Assembly (NCBI GenBank): GCA_046302815.1
Contig: JBKCHO010000010.1
Coordinates: forward strand, 1-36,149
Source of the DNA: JALRAP01 sp046302815
Lineage (GTDB): Bacteria; Bacteroidota; Bacteroidia; AKYH767-A; OLB10
Direction: 5' to 3'
DNA: 36,149 nucleotides
This document shows, in pieces, positions 16,271 to 23,696 of the stretch (position 1 is the first letter of the stretch; each line of letters begins with the position of its first letter). The notes beneath the pieces are model-generated. The model did no database searches. It was not told where the DNA came from and saw nothing but the letters and a program-made list of their open reading frames with translations. Both the position numbers and the translations under genes were made by a program.

Positions 16271-17632
16271 TTAATGTGAATGGCTCTTGGCAATATTAAC
16301 GAATTCCTCGTAACCGACCTGCTGAGGGTTCAGTTTAACTACCGACTTCAGGTAGTCGAACACCTTGCGGGAGGACAGGTTCTCGATGATCCTATCAACC
16401 GACTCGCGTTTTTCGAGGTAGCGATTGATAAGGCTATCCATGATATCATCGGTTAATCCGTAAGCATATCCTGAAAACTGATGCATGATATACTGACGAG
16501 CCATTCCACGGATTTCATCCTGGGTGATTTGCATTTGCTGGTCGCGGAAGATGCGGTTTTCGATTAGGCGGAGTTTCATGCCTCGCGAATAGGATGGGTA
16601 TTCCTTCTCCAACTGCTCTTCGGTGAGTGGCTTTTCCACTTCCGTGGATAACCATTTGCGAAGGAAGGCGTCGGGCAATTTGATATCCAACTCGGCCAAT
16701 AGATGGTCTTCGATATCATGCTTGAGCTTGAAGTCGGAGTCTTGCATGTAAAACGCATCCAACTGTTCGCGTACCTTGTTTCGGAATTCTTCTTCGGTGG
16801 TGGCAGCGCCCTCGCCATAGATTTTATCGAAAAACTCCTGGTTCATTTCAGCCAATTCAACCCGGTTGATGGTATCGATGGCATAGTTGAAATCGGAATG
16901 GATAGAAGTAACTTCTTCTGGACTGCGATTGAGCATGTGTCCGATTTCGGTAGCGTCGGCCCCGAATGCTTTTTGCAGGTTCAGCTTCACCACATCGCCT
17001 TTTGCGCGACCAATGAGTTGTTGACGAACGGAGTCGTCTTTCACCATGGCTACCGATAAAGTGGAGCGGTTGGTTATGCCGCCTTCCTTGGCGTTTCCTT
17101 CGGAATCTAGTTCTGTGAAGTCGCCGTAGAAGATGGTATCGCCATCGGAAGTTTCCGGGTTGGAAAACTTACCGTATTTGCGTCGTAAATCAGTGATATA
17201 GTCGTTGACTTTGGTGTCATCGGTGTTAATGATGTACTGGTCGAACGATTTGGAGGGAGGCAAGGTCAGTTGAAACTGAGGTGCCAATCCGATTTCGAAA
17301 ACGAATTCGAAGTTGCCTGGATTTTCGAAGTCGTTATCGGTTGCTCCTGAGGGACGTGGGATGGGACTTCCTAGAAGATCGAGGTTTGAGTCGCGGATGA
17401 AATTTTGCAGCGAGCCGGATACGATTTTGTTGAGTTCCTCAACCAAAACTGCTTTACCGAAACGCTTTTTGACGATGCCGGGAGGCACATGTCCGGTCCT
17501 GAAACCGGGAAGGGTCATATTGCGACGAACCTTTTTCAGTTCATTCTCTACTTGCTCGGAATAATCAGCCGGGGTAAGGCTCACTTTCAGTTCCTCGTTC
17601 AGGGTACCGATTTCAACTCTGGTAATGTTCAT
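16271..17632 (-). CDS. tig: Trigger factor (ribosome-associated chaperone)
   Basis: 453 residues, near the usual 430-450. The N-terminal ribosome-binding domain includes the loop PGFRTGHVPPGIVKKRFG, which corresponds to the GFRxGKxP signature (here with His for Lys). A divergent PPIase-like middle domain follows (about 150-250; DGDTIFYGDFTELD), then a long helical C-terminal chaperone arm. Trigger factor holds nascent chains at the ribosome exit. Gene order tig-clpP-clpX is widely conserved. A TAAATTTG -7 element lies ~55 bp upstream. Confidence 0.95.
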   Translation of the reverse strand: MNITRVEIGTLNEELKVSLTPADYSEQVENELKKVRRNMTLPGFRTGHVPPGIVKKRFGKAVLVEELNKIVSGSLQNFIRDSNLDLLGSPIPRPSGATDNDFENPGNFEFVFEIGLAPQFQLTLPPSKSFDQYIINTDDTKVNDYITDLRRKYGKFSNPETSDGDTIFYGDFTELDSEGNAKEGGITNRSTLSVAMVKDDSVRQQLIGRAKGDVVKLNLQKAFGADATEIGHMLNRSPEEVTSIHSDFNYAIDTINRVELAEMNQEFFDKIYGEGAATTEEEFRNKVREQLDAFYMQDSDFKLKHDIEDHLLAELDIKLPDAFLRKWLSTEVEKPLTEEQLEKEYPSYSRGMKLRLIENRIFRDQQMQITQDEIRGMARQYIMHQFSGYAYGLTDDIMDSLINRYLEKRESVDRIIENLSSRKVFDYLKSVVKLNPQQVGYEEFVNIAKSHSH

Positions 17633-17685
17633 GGATGGATTTGGAAATAACTGGTTTTAAAGGTATTATAATCCCTAATGGAGTG

Positions 17686-17693
17686 CAAATTTA
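17686..17693 (-). promoter_or_regulatory. Candidate -7 element for tig-clpP-clpX
   Basis: TAAATTTG on the minus strand matches TAnnTTTG and would give a leader of about 45-50 bases before the tig ATG at 17632. No TTTG is found at the expected -33 distance, so the call rests on the -7 match and position. Confidence 0.4.
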
Positions 17694-17791
17694 ATGATTT
17701 TTGAGCATGGTTTGACTCCGCGTAAAAGAAATAACTGGCGTTCAAAAACTTATGCAACAATAGGAATGTGGTAAAAAGGCGAGGGATTGCA

Positions 17792-17799
17792 TACCTTTG
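17792..17799 (+). promoter_or_regulatory. Candidate -7 element for tRNA-Leu
   Basis: TACCTTTG matches TAnnTTTG exactly, with a TGTG (three of four matches to TTTG) 21 bp upstream at 17767-17770. It lies 54 bp before the mature tRNA 5' end, so a short precursor leader is predicted. Confidence 0.45.
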
Positions 17800-17853
17800 C
17801 GATGCGAAAGGCCCCCGTCAAAGTCTTTCATTTAAGTATCCTTGTTTATTGTA

Positions 17854-17935
17854 GCGCATGTGGCGTAATTGGTAGCCGCGCCAGACTTAGGATCTGGTGC
17901 CTCACGGCGTGGGGGTTCGAGTCCCTCCATGCGCA
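17854..17935 (+). tRNA. tRNA-Leu (anticodon UAG)
   Basis: The acceptor stem GCGCATG (17854-17860) pairs with CATGCGC (17928-17934), with discriminator A at 17935. The anticodon stem-loop CCAGA-CTTAGGA-TCTGG carries TAG, the reading for CUN leucine codons. A long variable arm (GCC/GGC stem in TGCCTCACGGCGT) marks a class II tRNA, and the T arm is GGGGG-TTCGAGT-CCCTC. CCA is not encoded. Its 3' end and terminator are repeated 164 bp downstream. Confidence 0.93.
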
Positions 17936-17980
17936 CAACAAAACGAAATCCCGACCTGGTCGGGATTTTTTGTTTTTAGA
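17920..17980 (+). repeat. Direct repeat copy A: tRNA-Leu 3' end plus terminator
   Basis: This 61-base stretch covers the last 16 bases of the tRNA gene, a short spacer and the terminator. It recurs at 18084-18144 with three mismatches (17937, 17957, 17978). The offset is exactly 164 bp with no indels. Confidence 0.85.
17946..17977 (+). terminator. Intrinsic terminator of tRNA-Leu
   Basis: An 11-bp stem AAATCCCGACC (17946-17956) / GGTCGGGATTT (17958-17968) with a one-base centre is followed by a T-rich tract (TTTGTTTTT). It starts 10 bases after the mature tRNA 3' end. Confidence 0.85.
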
Positions 17981-18002
17981 TTATCTGCATTTTGTGAAGG
18001 CA

Positions 18003-18099
18003 GCGCATGGAGAACCGTGGCGTAGCCACGGTGGCGAGTGTAACTCGCCCGACTCGAGGTTTATACCGAGCCATGTCGAGGTAAGTCCCTCCATGCGCA
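18003..18099 (+). repeat. tRNA-like multi-hairpin element (possible tRNA-derived palindrome)
   Basis: The element opens with GCGCATG (18003-18009) and closes with CATGCGC (18092-18098) plus A, the same outer stem as tRNA-Leu. Between them lie two perfect hairpins with GTA loops, ACCGTGGC/GCCACGGT (18014-18032) and GGCGAGT/ACTCGCC (18033-18049), then an imperfect CTC(GA)GGT/ACCGAG hairpin. No anticodon arm or T loop is recognisable on the 5' side, so it should not work as a tRNA. TGGCGTA occurs in both this element (18018-18024) and the tRNA D-arm region (17861-17867). Confidence 0.65.
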
Positions 18100-18144
18100 C
18101 GACAAAACGAAATCCCGACCAGGTCGGGATTTTTTGTTTTTGGA
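18084..18144 (+). repeat. Direct repeat copy B: tRNA-Leu 3' end plus terminator
   Basis: Copy B of the 61-base repeat reproduces the tRNA 3' strand (AGTCCCTCCATGCGCA), the spacer and the terminator hairpin (stem 18110-18120/18122-18132). The loop base is A instead of T. Because stem, T-tract and tRNA end are all preserved, the copy is recent or under selection. Confidence 0.85.
18110..18141 (+). terminator. Second, duplicated intrinsic terminator
   Basis: Same 11-bp stem and T-tract as the tRNA-Leu terminator, 164 bp further on. It may back up termination of the tRNA transcript or be a relic of the duplication. Confidence 0.7.
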
Positions 18145-18304
18145 ATTTTTGTTTCACTGGTTTCACTGGCTTCGCTGGCTTCGACCCAGCCCTTCGGGCT
18201 TTACTCAGCACGCGTGGGCGGTTGCAATTTCATAACGCGCTATGAATAAAATCGCCTTTAACAAACTGCACGATAACGAATTTGTTTGACGATTTTTTTT
18301 TCGT

Positions 18305-18321
18305 CCCCGCCTTCGGCGGGG
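18305..18321. repeat. GC-rich hairpin CCCCGCC-TTC-GGCGGGG
   Basis: A perfect 7-bp stem with a TTC loop. The long T-run (about 18293-18301) is on the 5' side of the plus strand and reads as A on the minus strand, so neither strand has the usual stem-then-T order. I list it as a hairpin, not as a proven terminator. Confidence 0.5.
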
Positions 18322-18369
18322 ATTTGTCAAATTGTCAAATGAATCCAATGAATTACTTAACCCTCAGGG

Positions 18370-19452
18370 TTAATCCCTGAGACAACGAATAGAGAAGCCA
18401 TAGCGCTTTGGATTATAGTACTTAAGTACTTGAGGGTTGTTATAGCCTATAGACCAAAACCAAGCAGTGCTATCCTTCAAGGAGGCACTCCACCAATGGC
18501 CTTCGGCTCCATTAATGTTTTGACCACCTATACTATTAGGACTACGCTGTCCACCAGGCCGACCCTCGAATCCACTGCTGTTAGATGCTCCTGCGTTTGG
18601 AGCTTGCCAATATCCAGTACCCGACTGTAAATCGCCTATTGACTTCATCATGCCTCCAGCAGTTTGACTCTGAAAATAAATATTTTGTGATGTATCAGCC
18701 AGTGGATCCAGGTATTTTACCATCTTGTTCCATTCGCTGTCCGTAGGCACATGCCAGCCCGTAGGGCATAAACCCCTGGCATCGGCCACTGCATACCAAT
18801 TGTACAACTTGCCATAAATGTTGTTGTACTGGCTGCTGTCGTTGTAGTAAGCCCAGGCACCTTGGGTGGTGTTTTGCCATTGACTATTATTCAAATTGGT
18901 GGGTATCACATCCCCGTTACGGTATCGAGTCGTCTCTAAATTTTCCTTGAGCCAACACTGGTTGCCGATGGTAACCACATTATACACATTGCCATCGATG
19001 TCGGTAACGGTGGAAGGGCCGCCTGAGCAGGAACCTGAGCCACCTCCGCCTGAAGATGATGTGGTGAAAGAAATTTGATTTCCATAAACAGTGCTGTTGG
19101 CATTGGAAGCATAAGCCCTCACATAATAGGAGGTGTTTGGAGAAAGTGAGGTCAGGTTGCTGTTGAACGAACCAATGCCTGCTCCATCAGAAGTAAAACT
19201 GTTTACCAATGTGGGGTTGGGCGAGGTGCTCCAACAAACACCTCGGCCAATGATGCTGCTACCACCATCCGAGGTTATGTTGCCCCCACTCACAGCCGTT
19301 GTTCCTGTGATACTCGAAGCAGCGTTGGTAGTTAACACGATGGCTGTTGTATTGCCATTAGAGTTGCCGTTGCCCGGACTAGCGCCGTCTTGCTCACATC
19401 CATAGAATGAAAACAAAATACAGACGCATACAAAGTGAAATAATTTATTCAT
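18370..19452 (-). CDS. FISUMP-domain lipoprotein with an extra beta-sandwich domain
   Basis: 360 residues. A lipoprotein signal peptide ends at C19 (ILFSFYGC). Residues ~35-130 form a fibronectin-like module (TTAVSGGNITSDGGS, RGVCWSTSPNPT, SLSPNTSYYVRAYASN). A Gly/Ser linker (SSSGGGGSGSCSGG) leads to a C-terminal FISUMP domain (Fibrobacter succinogenes major paralogous domain): VTDIDGNVYNVVTIGNQCW, ENLETTRYRNGD, GKLYNWYAVADARGLCPTGW, HVPTDSEWN, and a final GFSIRCLRD. These are surface or periplasmic proteins of unknown function. It follows a shorter paralogue by 15 bp on the same strand. Confidence 0.9.
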   Translation of the reverse strand: MNKLFHFVCVCILFSFYGCEQDGASPGNGNSNGNTTAIVLTTNAASSITGTTAVSGGNITSDGGSSIIGRGVCWSTSPNPTLVNSFTSDGAGIGSFNSNLTSLSPNTSYYVRAYASNANSTVYGNQISFTTSSSGGGGSGSCSGGPSTVTDIDGNVYNVVTIGNQCWLKENLETTRYRNGDVIPTNLNNSQWQNTTQGAWAYYNDSSQYNNIYGKLYNWYAVADARGLCPTGWHVPTDSEWNKMVKYLDPLADTSQNIYFQSQTAGGMMKSIGDLQSGTGYWQAPNAGASNSSGFEGRPGGQRSPNSIGGQNINGAEGHWWSASLKDSTAWFWSIGYNNPQVLKYYNPKRYGFSIRCLRD

Positions 19453-19467
19453 GAGAAGAATTGCTTA

Positions 19468-20226
19468 CTATTCTTTGATACAACGCACAGAGAAGCCAAA
19501 CTGCTTGGAAAGACTGTCACCTCCTACATTACCATAGCCTTTATACAACAATCGATACCAAGCCTGCGTGTTATTTGCTGGTGTGGAGCTCCACCAATAT
19601 CCAACATTGGCCATACTGGCAGAGGCTGCGAAATTGCTACTGTAACCTCCTGGCAAACCACTGAAGCCTGAGCTGTTGGTGGCTCCCGAATTAGGGGCAT
19701 CCCACAATCCTGTACCATCTTGTGCATTCCCGATCTCCTTCATCGCACCACCTGCAATGGCACTCTGATCGATGCTTCGCTTGAGTGTGTCGGCATCTGG
19801 GTCAATGGCTTTGACCAAAGCATCCCAATCGCCCTTGGTGGGCACCCTCCATCCTGTAGGACAAACACCCCTTGAATCGGCTACTGCATGCCAATTATAA
19901 AGTTTACCATAGGGATTGTCGAATTGGGCATTGTTGGCGTAGTAGGCCCAAGCCCCAGCTGTTGTATTATACCATTGGGATACCGTCAACCCTGTGGGAA
20001 TAGTGTCGCCATTTCGATACCTTTTTGTACGCAGGTTTTCCTTCATCCAACATTGGTTACCTATAGAAACGATACCATACTCGTTACCATCAATATCCAA
20101 AACAGTGGCTTGTCCTTCGGAACAAGCGTTAACAACTGGCTCCTTCTCCTCCTTTTCACATCCCACCAATATGACAATCAAAATCAATGGAAGTATCCAA
20201 TATCGTTTCATACTGCAATTATTCAT
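19468..20226 (-). CDS. FISUMP-domain lipoprotein, short form
   Basis: 252 residues. The lipobox is VGC in ILIVILVGCEKEE; the Met at residue 6 (MKRYWILP, at 20211) may be the true start because it places the signal peptide normally. The FISUMP domain follows almost at once: ATVLDIDGNEYGIVSIGNQCW, ENLRTKRYRNGDTIP, GKLYNWHAVADSRGVCPTGW, RVPTKGDWD, and the end FGFSVRCIKE. It lacks the fibronectin-like module of its downstream neighbour. Function is unknown. It is first of the pair; I found no TAnnTTTG promoter in the ~75 bp before it. Confidence 0.9.
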   Translation of the reverse strand: MNNCSMKRYWILPLILIVILVGCEKEEKEPVVNACSEGQATVLDIDGNEYGIVSIGNQCWMKENLRTKRYRNGDTIPTGLTVSQWYNTTAGAWAYYANNAQFDNPYGKLYNWHAVADSRGVCPTGWRVPTKGDWDALVKAIDPDADTLKRSIDQSAIAGGAMKEIGNAQDGTGLWDAPNSGATNSSGFSGLPGGYSSNFAASASMANVGYWWSSTPANNTQAWYRLLYKGYGNVGGDSLSKQFGFSVRCIKE

Positions 20227-20448
20227 TTAAAATGTTTCCCATTTCCGCGACCCGCATCTTGAATCAAGACCATACACCATCCTTCATTGAATTCATTTGG
20301 CAGTGCCTTGGTGATTAGGTTCAGTATTACCTTGCTAGTAACATATTTGTCTGAGACACAATTTTAGTTAAAGTTATTGAATTGTTCAATGTGTTAATTC
20401 AGAATTCTTTAAACACACTGGTTTAAAGCGCCCCATCAGCAGAGCACC

Positions 20449-20479
20449 TTTACGGCAATTGGCATATTCCATACCTTTG
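20449..20479 (+). promoter_or_regulatory. Promoter for the flavin reductase-like gene, adjacent to its ATG
   Basis: TTTA (20449-20452, three of four matches to TTTG), a 19-bp spacer, then TACCTTTG (20472-20479), an exact TAnnTTTG. The ATG at 20485 is 5 bases past the -7 element, so transcription would begin at or next to the start codon. No Shine-Dalgarno sequence is visible. Confidence 0.6.
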
Positions 20480-20484
20480 ATGCC

Positions 20485-21375
20485 ATGTTAACCATCGATC
20501 CAAAGGAAATAAAAACCGGACAGTTGCATGCGCATATGTTAAGCGCCATTGCACCAAGGCCGATAGCTTTTGCTAGCACCATAGATAAGGATGGTGTTCC
20601 CAACCTCAGTCCTTACAGTTTCTTCAACGCCTTTGGATCAAAACCACCCACACTCATCTTCAGTCCGGCCCGAAGGGTACGCGACAACACCATCAAACAT
20701 ACCCTCGAGAATGTGTATGAAACCATGGAAGTGGTAATCAATGTGGTTTCCTATCCGATGGTACAACAGGTTTCGCTATCGAGCTGCGAGTTCCCAAAGG
20801 GAGTGAGTGAGTTTGCCAAAGCAGGCTTCACGCCCATTGCATCCCAAATGGTAAAACCATTCCGGGTTAAGGAATCGCCGGTACAATTCGAATGCAAGGT
20901 GAAGCAGGTGATTGAAACCGGAAACGAAGGCGGAGCCGGCAACCTGATTGTTTGCGAGATTCTATTGATGCATGTGAACGAATTTGTGTTGGATGAAAAC
21001 GGCCGTATCGATCAAAACAAAATTGATTTGGTGGCCCGATGTGGCTATGACTGGTATTGCCGAGCATCTGGACCAGCCCTCTTCGAGGTGGCTAAACCCA
21101 ATTTGAAACTCGGCATCGGCATAGACAACATTCCAGATGAAATCAAGCACAGTGAAGTGCTCACTGGAAACGACCTAGGGCAACTGGGCAATGTGGAAGC
21201 TATTCCCGGTTACGAAGATGTGCAAGCATTTGCTCAGATGCCTGAAATTATTCGGCTGATGGAATCACTTGACGAAAACCGCAATCATCGCAAATTGGCA
21301 TTGCACCTCGCCGCGAAGGAACTCATCAAGGCAGGCAAGGTTGCCGACGCGTGGAAGTTGTTGTTGCTTTTTTGA
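20485..21375 (+). CDS. Flavin reductase-like, FMN-binding protein
   Basis: 296 residues. The first ~200 residues follow the flavin reductase-like (split-barrel, FMN-binding) fold: SAIAPRPIAFASTIDKDG, NLSPYSFFNAFGSKPPTL, a DN..KHTLEN segment, VSLSSCEFPKGVSEF and CEILLMHVNEFVL. The C-terminal ~90 residues are a helical extension found in many Bacteroidota members. It probably binds FMN and works as an NAD(P)H:flavin oxidoreductase or a related enzyme; the substrate is not known. It is a single plus-strand gene, and the convergent permease gene ends 3 bp beyond its stop, leaving almost no room for separate terminators. Confidence 0.85.
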   Translation: MLTIDPKEIKTGQLHAHMLSAIAPRPIAFASTIDKDGVPNLSPYSFFNAFGSKPPTLIFSPARRVRDNTIKHTLENVYETMEVVINVVSYPMVQQVSLSSCEFPKGVSEFAKAGFTPIASQMVKPFRVKESPVQFECKVKQVIETGNEGGAGNLIVCEILLMHVNEFVLDENGRIDQNKIDLVARCGYDWYCRASGPALFEVAKPNLKLGIGIDNIPDEIKHSEVLTGNDLGQLGNVEAIPGYEDVQAFAQMPEIIRLMESLDENRNHRKLALHLAAKELIKAGKVADAWKLLLLF

Positions 21376-21378
21376 CTT

Positions 21379-22533
21379 TCAGTTCGAATCCACTGAGCGC
21401 GTATCAAGCGCATCGCGCAAGCCGTTGCCAAGCCAGGTAAAAGCCAACACCATGGCCATGATGGCAAGCCCAGGAAAAACCGCCAGGTGGGCGGCATCCA
21501 AAACTATATAAGCATAACTCTCCTTTACCATCATGCCCCATGAAGGCGTTGGCGGCTGCGCACCCATCCCCAGGAAACTGAGACCCGCCTCCAACAAAAT
21601 AGCCGAAGCGAAATTAGAGGCGGCAATAACCACCACCGGCCCCATCACATTGGGAAGTACATGCCGAATGATGATTCGGAAATTACCATAACCCAACGCG
21701 CGTCCCGCTTCCACAAAATCCTTTTCGCGCAAACTGAATATCTGTCCACGCAACAAACGGGCCACCTCCACCCACATGGTTAGTCCCACCGCCACGAACA
21801 CTTGAACAAATCCTTTTCCAAGAGCAAGGGTGATGGCAATTACCAATAACAGGGTAGGCACCGACCAAACCACATTGGTGAACCACATAATCACATCATC
21901 TGTGCGACCTCGGAAAAAACCTGCGAGCGATCCCAGCAACACGCCAATAACCAAGGAAATGAATACAGCTATCAATCCCACCGACATTGACACACGCGTG
22001 CCTGCCATCAACCTGCTGAGCTGATCGCGACCAAAACGATCGGCGCCTAGCAAGAAGGTGCGCGTAGTGATGTGATCGTTTCGGATAATGCTTGCAATCG
22101 AAATGGAGTCTTTGGCATTGGCACATGAGGGGCAAACAACAGACAGCGAAGCAGAATGCGTATTTTCAAGTTCAGGAGTCATGTCGCCATATTCTATCCA
22201 AACCAATTTGTTTTGTTGTACAAAAAAAGTGTCTATGGGAATTCTCTTTGTCTTTAATGGAGTTCCTGTCAACCAATCAGGCATCGGATTTTCAAGCGGA
22301 GCAGCTTGAGTTGGCAGATTTAAAAAATGAACCTGAGTGCCTGGGGGTAGCAATCCGAGAGATACATGCATTTCATTGGCATCGGGAGTTGGATCAGGAA
22401 TCAGGACATAACAAAAGATTGAAACCAGCAAAGCCACTGAAACAATGGACAAGCCTGCCATTGCTTGAAAGCTCGAAAAAAAACGCTTCCAAAACCGGCT
22501 GCCGGGTGAATCGTTATTGGTCATGCTTGCCAT
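21379..22533 (-). CDS. ABC transporter permease, OppC/DppC type, with a large extracytoplasmic insert
   Basis: 384 residues, about 80-100 longer than a usual OppC/DppC. One N-terminal membrane helix (24-45) is followed by a ~115-residue extracytoplasmic segment with a CPSC motif at 134-137, then the standard LLGADRFGRDQLSRLMAG lead-in and five membrane helices. The ATPase-contact EAA loop is EAGRALGYGNFRIIIRHVLPN with conserved GLSFLGMGAQPPTPSWG. This family imports peptides, nickel or sugars with a DppB partner, an ATPase and a binding protein, none of which are in the window. A second Met at residue 4 (22524) is an alternative start. It follows the glycosyltransferase gene by 20 bp. Confidence 0.88.
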   Translation of the reverse strand: MASMTNNDSPGSRFWKRFFSSFQAMAGLSIVSVALLVSIFCYVLIPDPTPDANEMHVSLGLLPPGTQVHFLNLPTQAAPLENPMPDWLTGTPLKTKRIPIDTFFVQQNKLVWIEYGDMTPELENTHSASLSVVCPSCANAKDSISIASIIRNDHITTRTFLLGADRFGRDQLSRLMAGTRVSMSVGLIAVFISLVIGVLLGSLAGFFRGRTDDVIMWFTNVVWSVPTLLLVIAITLALGKGFVQVFVAVGLTMWVEVARLLRGQIFSLREKDFVEAGRALGYGNFRIIIRHVLPNVMGPVVVIAASNFASAILLEAGLSFLGMGAQPPTPSWGMMVKESYAYIVLDAAHLAVFPGLAIMAMVLAFTWLGNGLRDALDTRSVDSN

Positions 22534-22553
22534 ATCCGTTCAAAATTAGGCAT

Positions 22554-23696
22554 TCACTTCGGATAGCTCCTTCCCTTCCATTCATAACCCCGAAAGGGAA
22601 TCATGAATAAAGCCATCAAGATGTAAATGGGATAAATTAATGAATAGATCGGCAATGTCTTCAATAATCCTCTCTGGTTTGAAAACCGAGCGAAAGGTGA
22701 AACGAATAAAAAGTCCATAATCAACTTCAATGAGAACCAATACACCATTGCAATGAAAATCTCTACATTCAAAAAGCAAAATGGGAGATATACCAACGGC
22801 GACAAGTTTAGCAGCGTCACAAAGGCCCCGAATGCCAAGATCCGCTTCTCTTTGTAGTGTTTCGCCTTGGAAGCCCACCGAATGCGCTGTTGCACGATTG
22901 TTTTCCAATCGGATTGGGAGCGGGTAGTTACCAATGAATTTTGATTTTTGTTAAATCGAACATGAGGAATCATGCGAAGCATCAGATATGTATCGTCGCC
23001 CGACGGATCTTTCGCGCCGTAGTTATAGCCTCCCACCTCGTAAAACGCCTGTTTCCGAAAGGCCAAGTTGGCACCACTACATAGCACTGGCTTGCCAGAC
23101 AAAACCGAAGTGGCACCCACTGAAGAAAGCACCAATTGATCCAACTGCTCGAGGCGGCTCATTAATGTTGATCCACCTTGGGACTTAACAAAGCCGGTTA
23201 CCATATTTATATCAGCAGAGCTGAAGGCCCTTGCCATCGATTGAATCCAATGGAGACCCATCAAGCAATCGGCATCTGTAGTGAGTACTATATCACCTTT
23301 GGAAGCGTCAATAGCCCGTTTCAATGCCGCCTTTTTACCTATGGCATCACCATTGCTATTGGAAATCCATCTCACAGACATCGTTGTGTTAAACATGAAT
23401 TGATGAACCCTTTCTGCGGTCTGATCCGTGGAGAAGTCATCAGTCACCAACACCTCGAAGCGAGATGTTGGGTGGTCTTGCATTTCAAGTGACTTTAAAA
23501 CATGTAAAATGTTATCCTCTTCATTGCGAACAGGGATAATCACAGAAATAAAAGGCACATCAATGGAGTTATCCTTTACGGGGATGTGTGGAGCTCTTTT
23601 CCACAGCAGTAGATTCTTCACAACCCAAAAAAGATAAGCTACGAGCAATGCAACAGGCCCATACACCATCATCCAAGCGAGCAATTCCAAAATCAT
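22554..23696 (-). CDS. Family 2 glycosyltransferase, membrane-bound, processive type
   Basis: 380 residues. An N-terminal membrane helix (~10-30) and two or three C-terminal helices (~285-370) flank a cytoplasmic GT-A domain. Motifs in order: SVIIPVRNEEDNI, VTDDFSTD (nucleotide-sugar-binding Asp), TTDADC (DxD, 141-143), the acceptor/base segment PSGDDTYL, and QQRIRW (269-274), the Q/RxxRW motif of processive GT2 enzymes. Donor and acceptor sugars cannot be told. Its start overlaps the stop of the upstream flippase-like gene by 4 bases (ATGA), so the two are probably translated together and may build one surface glycan or lipid-linked sugar. Confidence 0.88.
   Translation of the reverse strand: MILELLAWMMVYGPVALLVAYLFWVVKNLLLWKRAPHIPVKDNSIDVPFISVIIPVRNEEDNILHVLKSLEMQDHPTSRFEVLVTDDFSTDQTAERVHQFMFNTTMSVRWISNSNGDAIGKKAALKRAIDASKGDIVLTTDADCLMGLHWIQSMARAFSSADINMVTGFVKSQGGSTLMSRLEQLDQLVLSSVGATSVLSGKPVLCSGANLAFRKQAFYEVGGYNYGAKDPSGDDTYLMLRMIPHVRFNKNQNSLVTTRSQSDWKTIVQQRIRWASKAKHYKEKRILAFGAFVTLLNLSPLVYLPFCFLNVEIFIAMVYWFSLKLIMDFLFVSPFARFSNQRGLLKTLPIYSLIYPIYILMALFMIPFRGYEWKGRSYPK

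Larger units (their letters stand above)
17936..18369. other. 434-bp non-coding stretch between tRNA-Leu and FISUMP gene, rich in repeats and hairpins
   Basis: I see no credible gene here. In order it holds the tRNA terminator, a tRNA-like multi-hairpin element (18003-18099), the second copy of the tRNA 3' end and terminator, a TTTCACTGG/CTTCGCTGG-type tandem (about 18152-18183), a small AGCCC-TTC-GGGCT hairpin near 18188-18200, the CCCCGCC-TTC-GGCGGGG hairpin at 18305-18321, and a TTAACCC-TCA-GGGTTAA palindrome at 18358-18374 that overlaps the next gene's stop. Open frames crossing it overlap the tRNA and look accidental. Confidence 0.75.

Noticed and set aside
18003..18099. Functional second tRNA gene
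   Set aside because: Acceptor stem ends match, but no anticodon arm or D arm can be folded; the inside is replaced by palindromic hairpins.
17920..18144. att sites of a resident integrative element
   Set aside because: Only ~100 bp lie between the repeats and no integrase is near, so a current element is excluded. A scar or mini-element remains possible and is listed as a finding.
17981..18211. 76-residue minus-strand open frame (SKARRAGSKPAKPVKPVK region)
   Set aside because: It is the reverse of the tRNA-like element and terminators. Repeats of this kind often give spurious predicted proteins.
17787..18245. 152-residue plus-strand open frame crossing tRNA-Leu and the repeat
   Set aside because: It runs through the tRNA and both terminators, has no family resemblance and reads like translated structured RNA.
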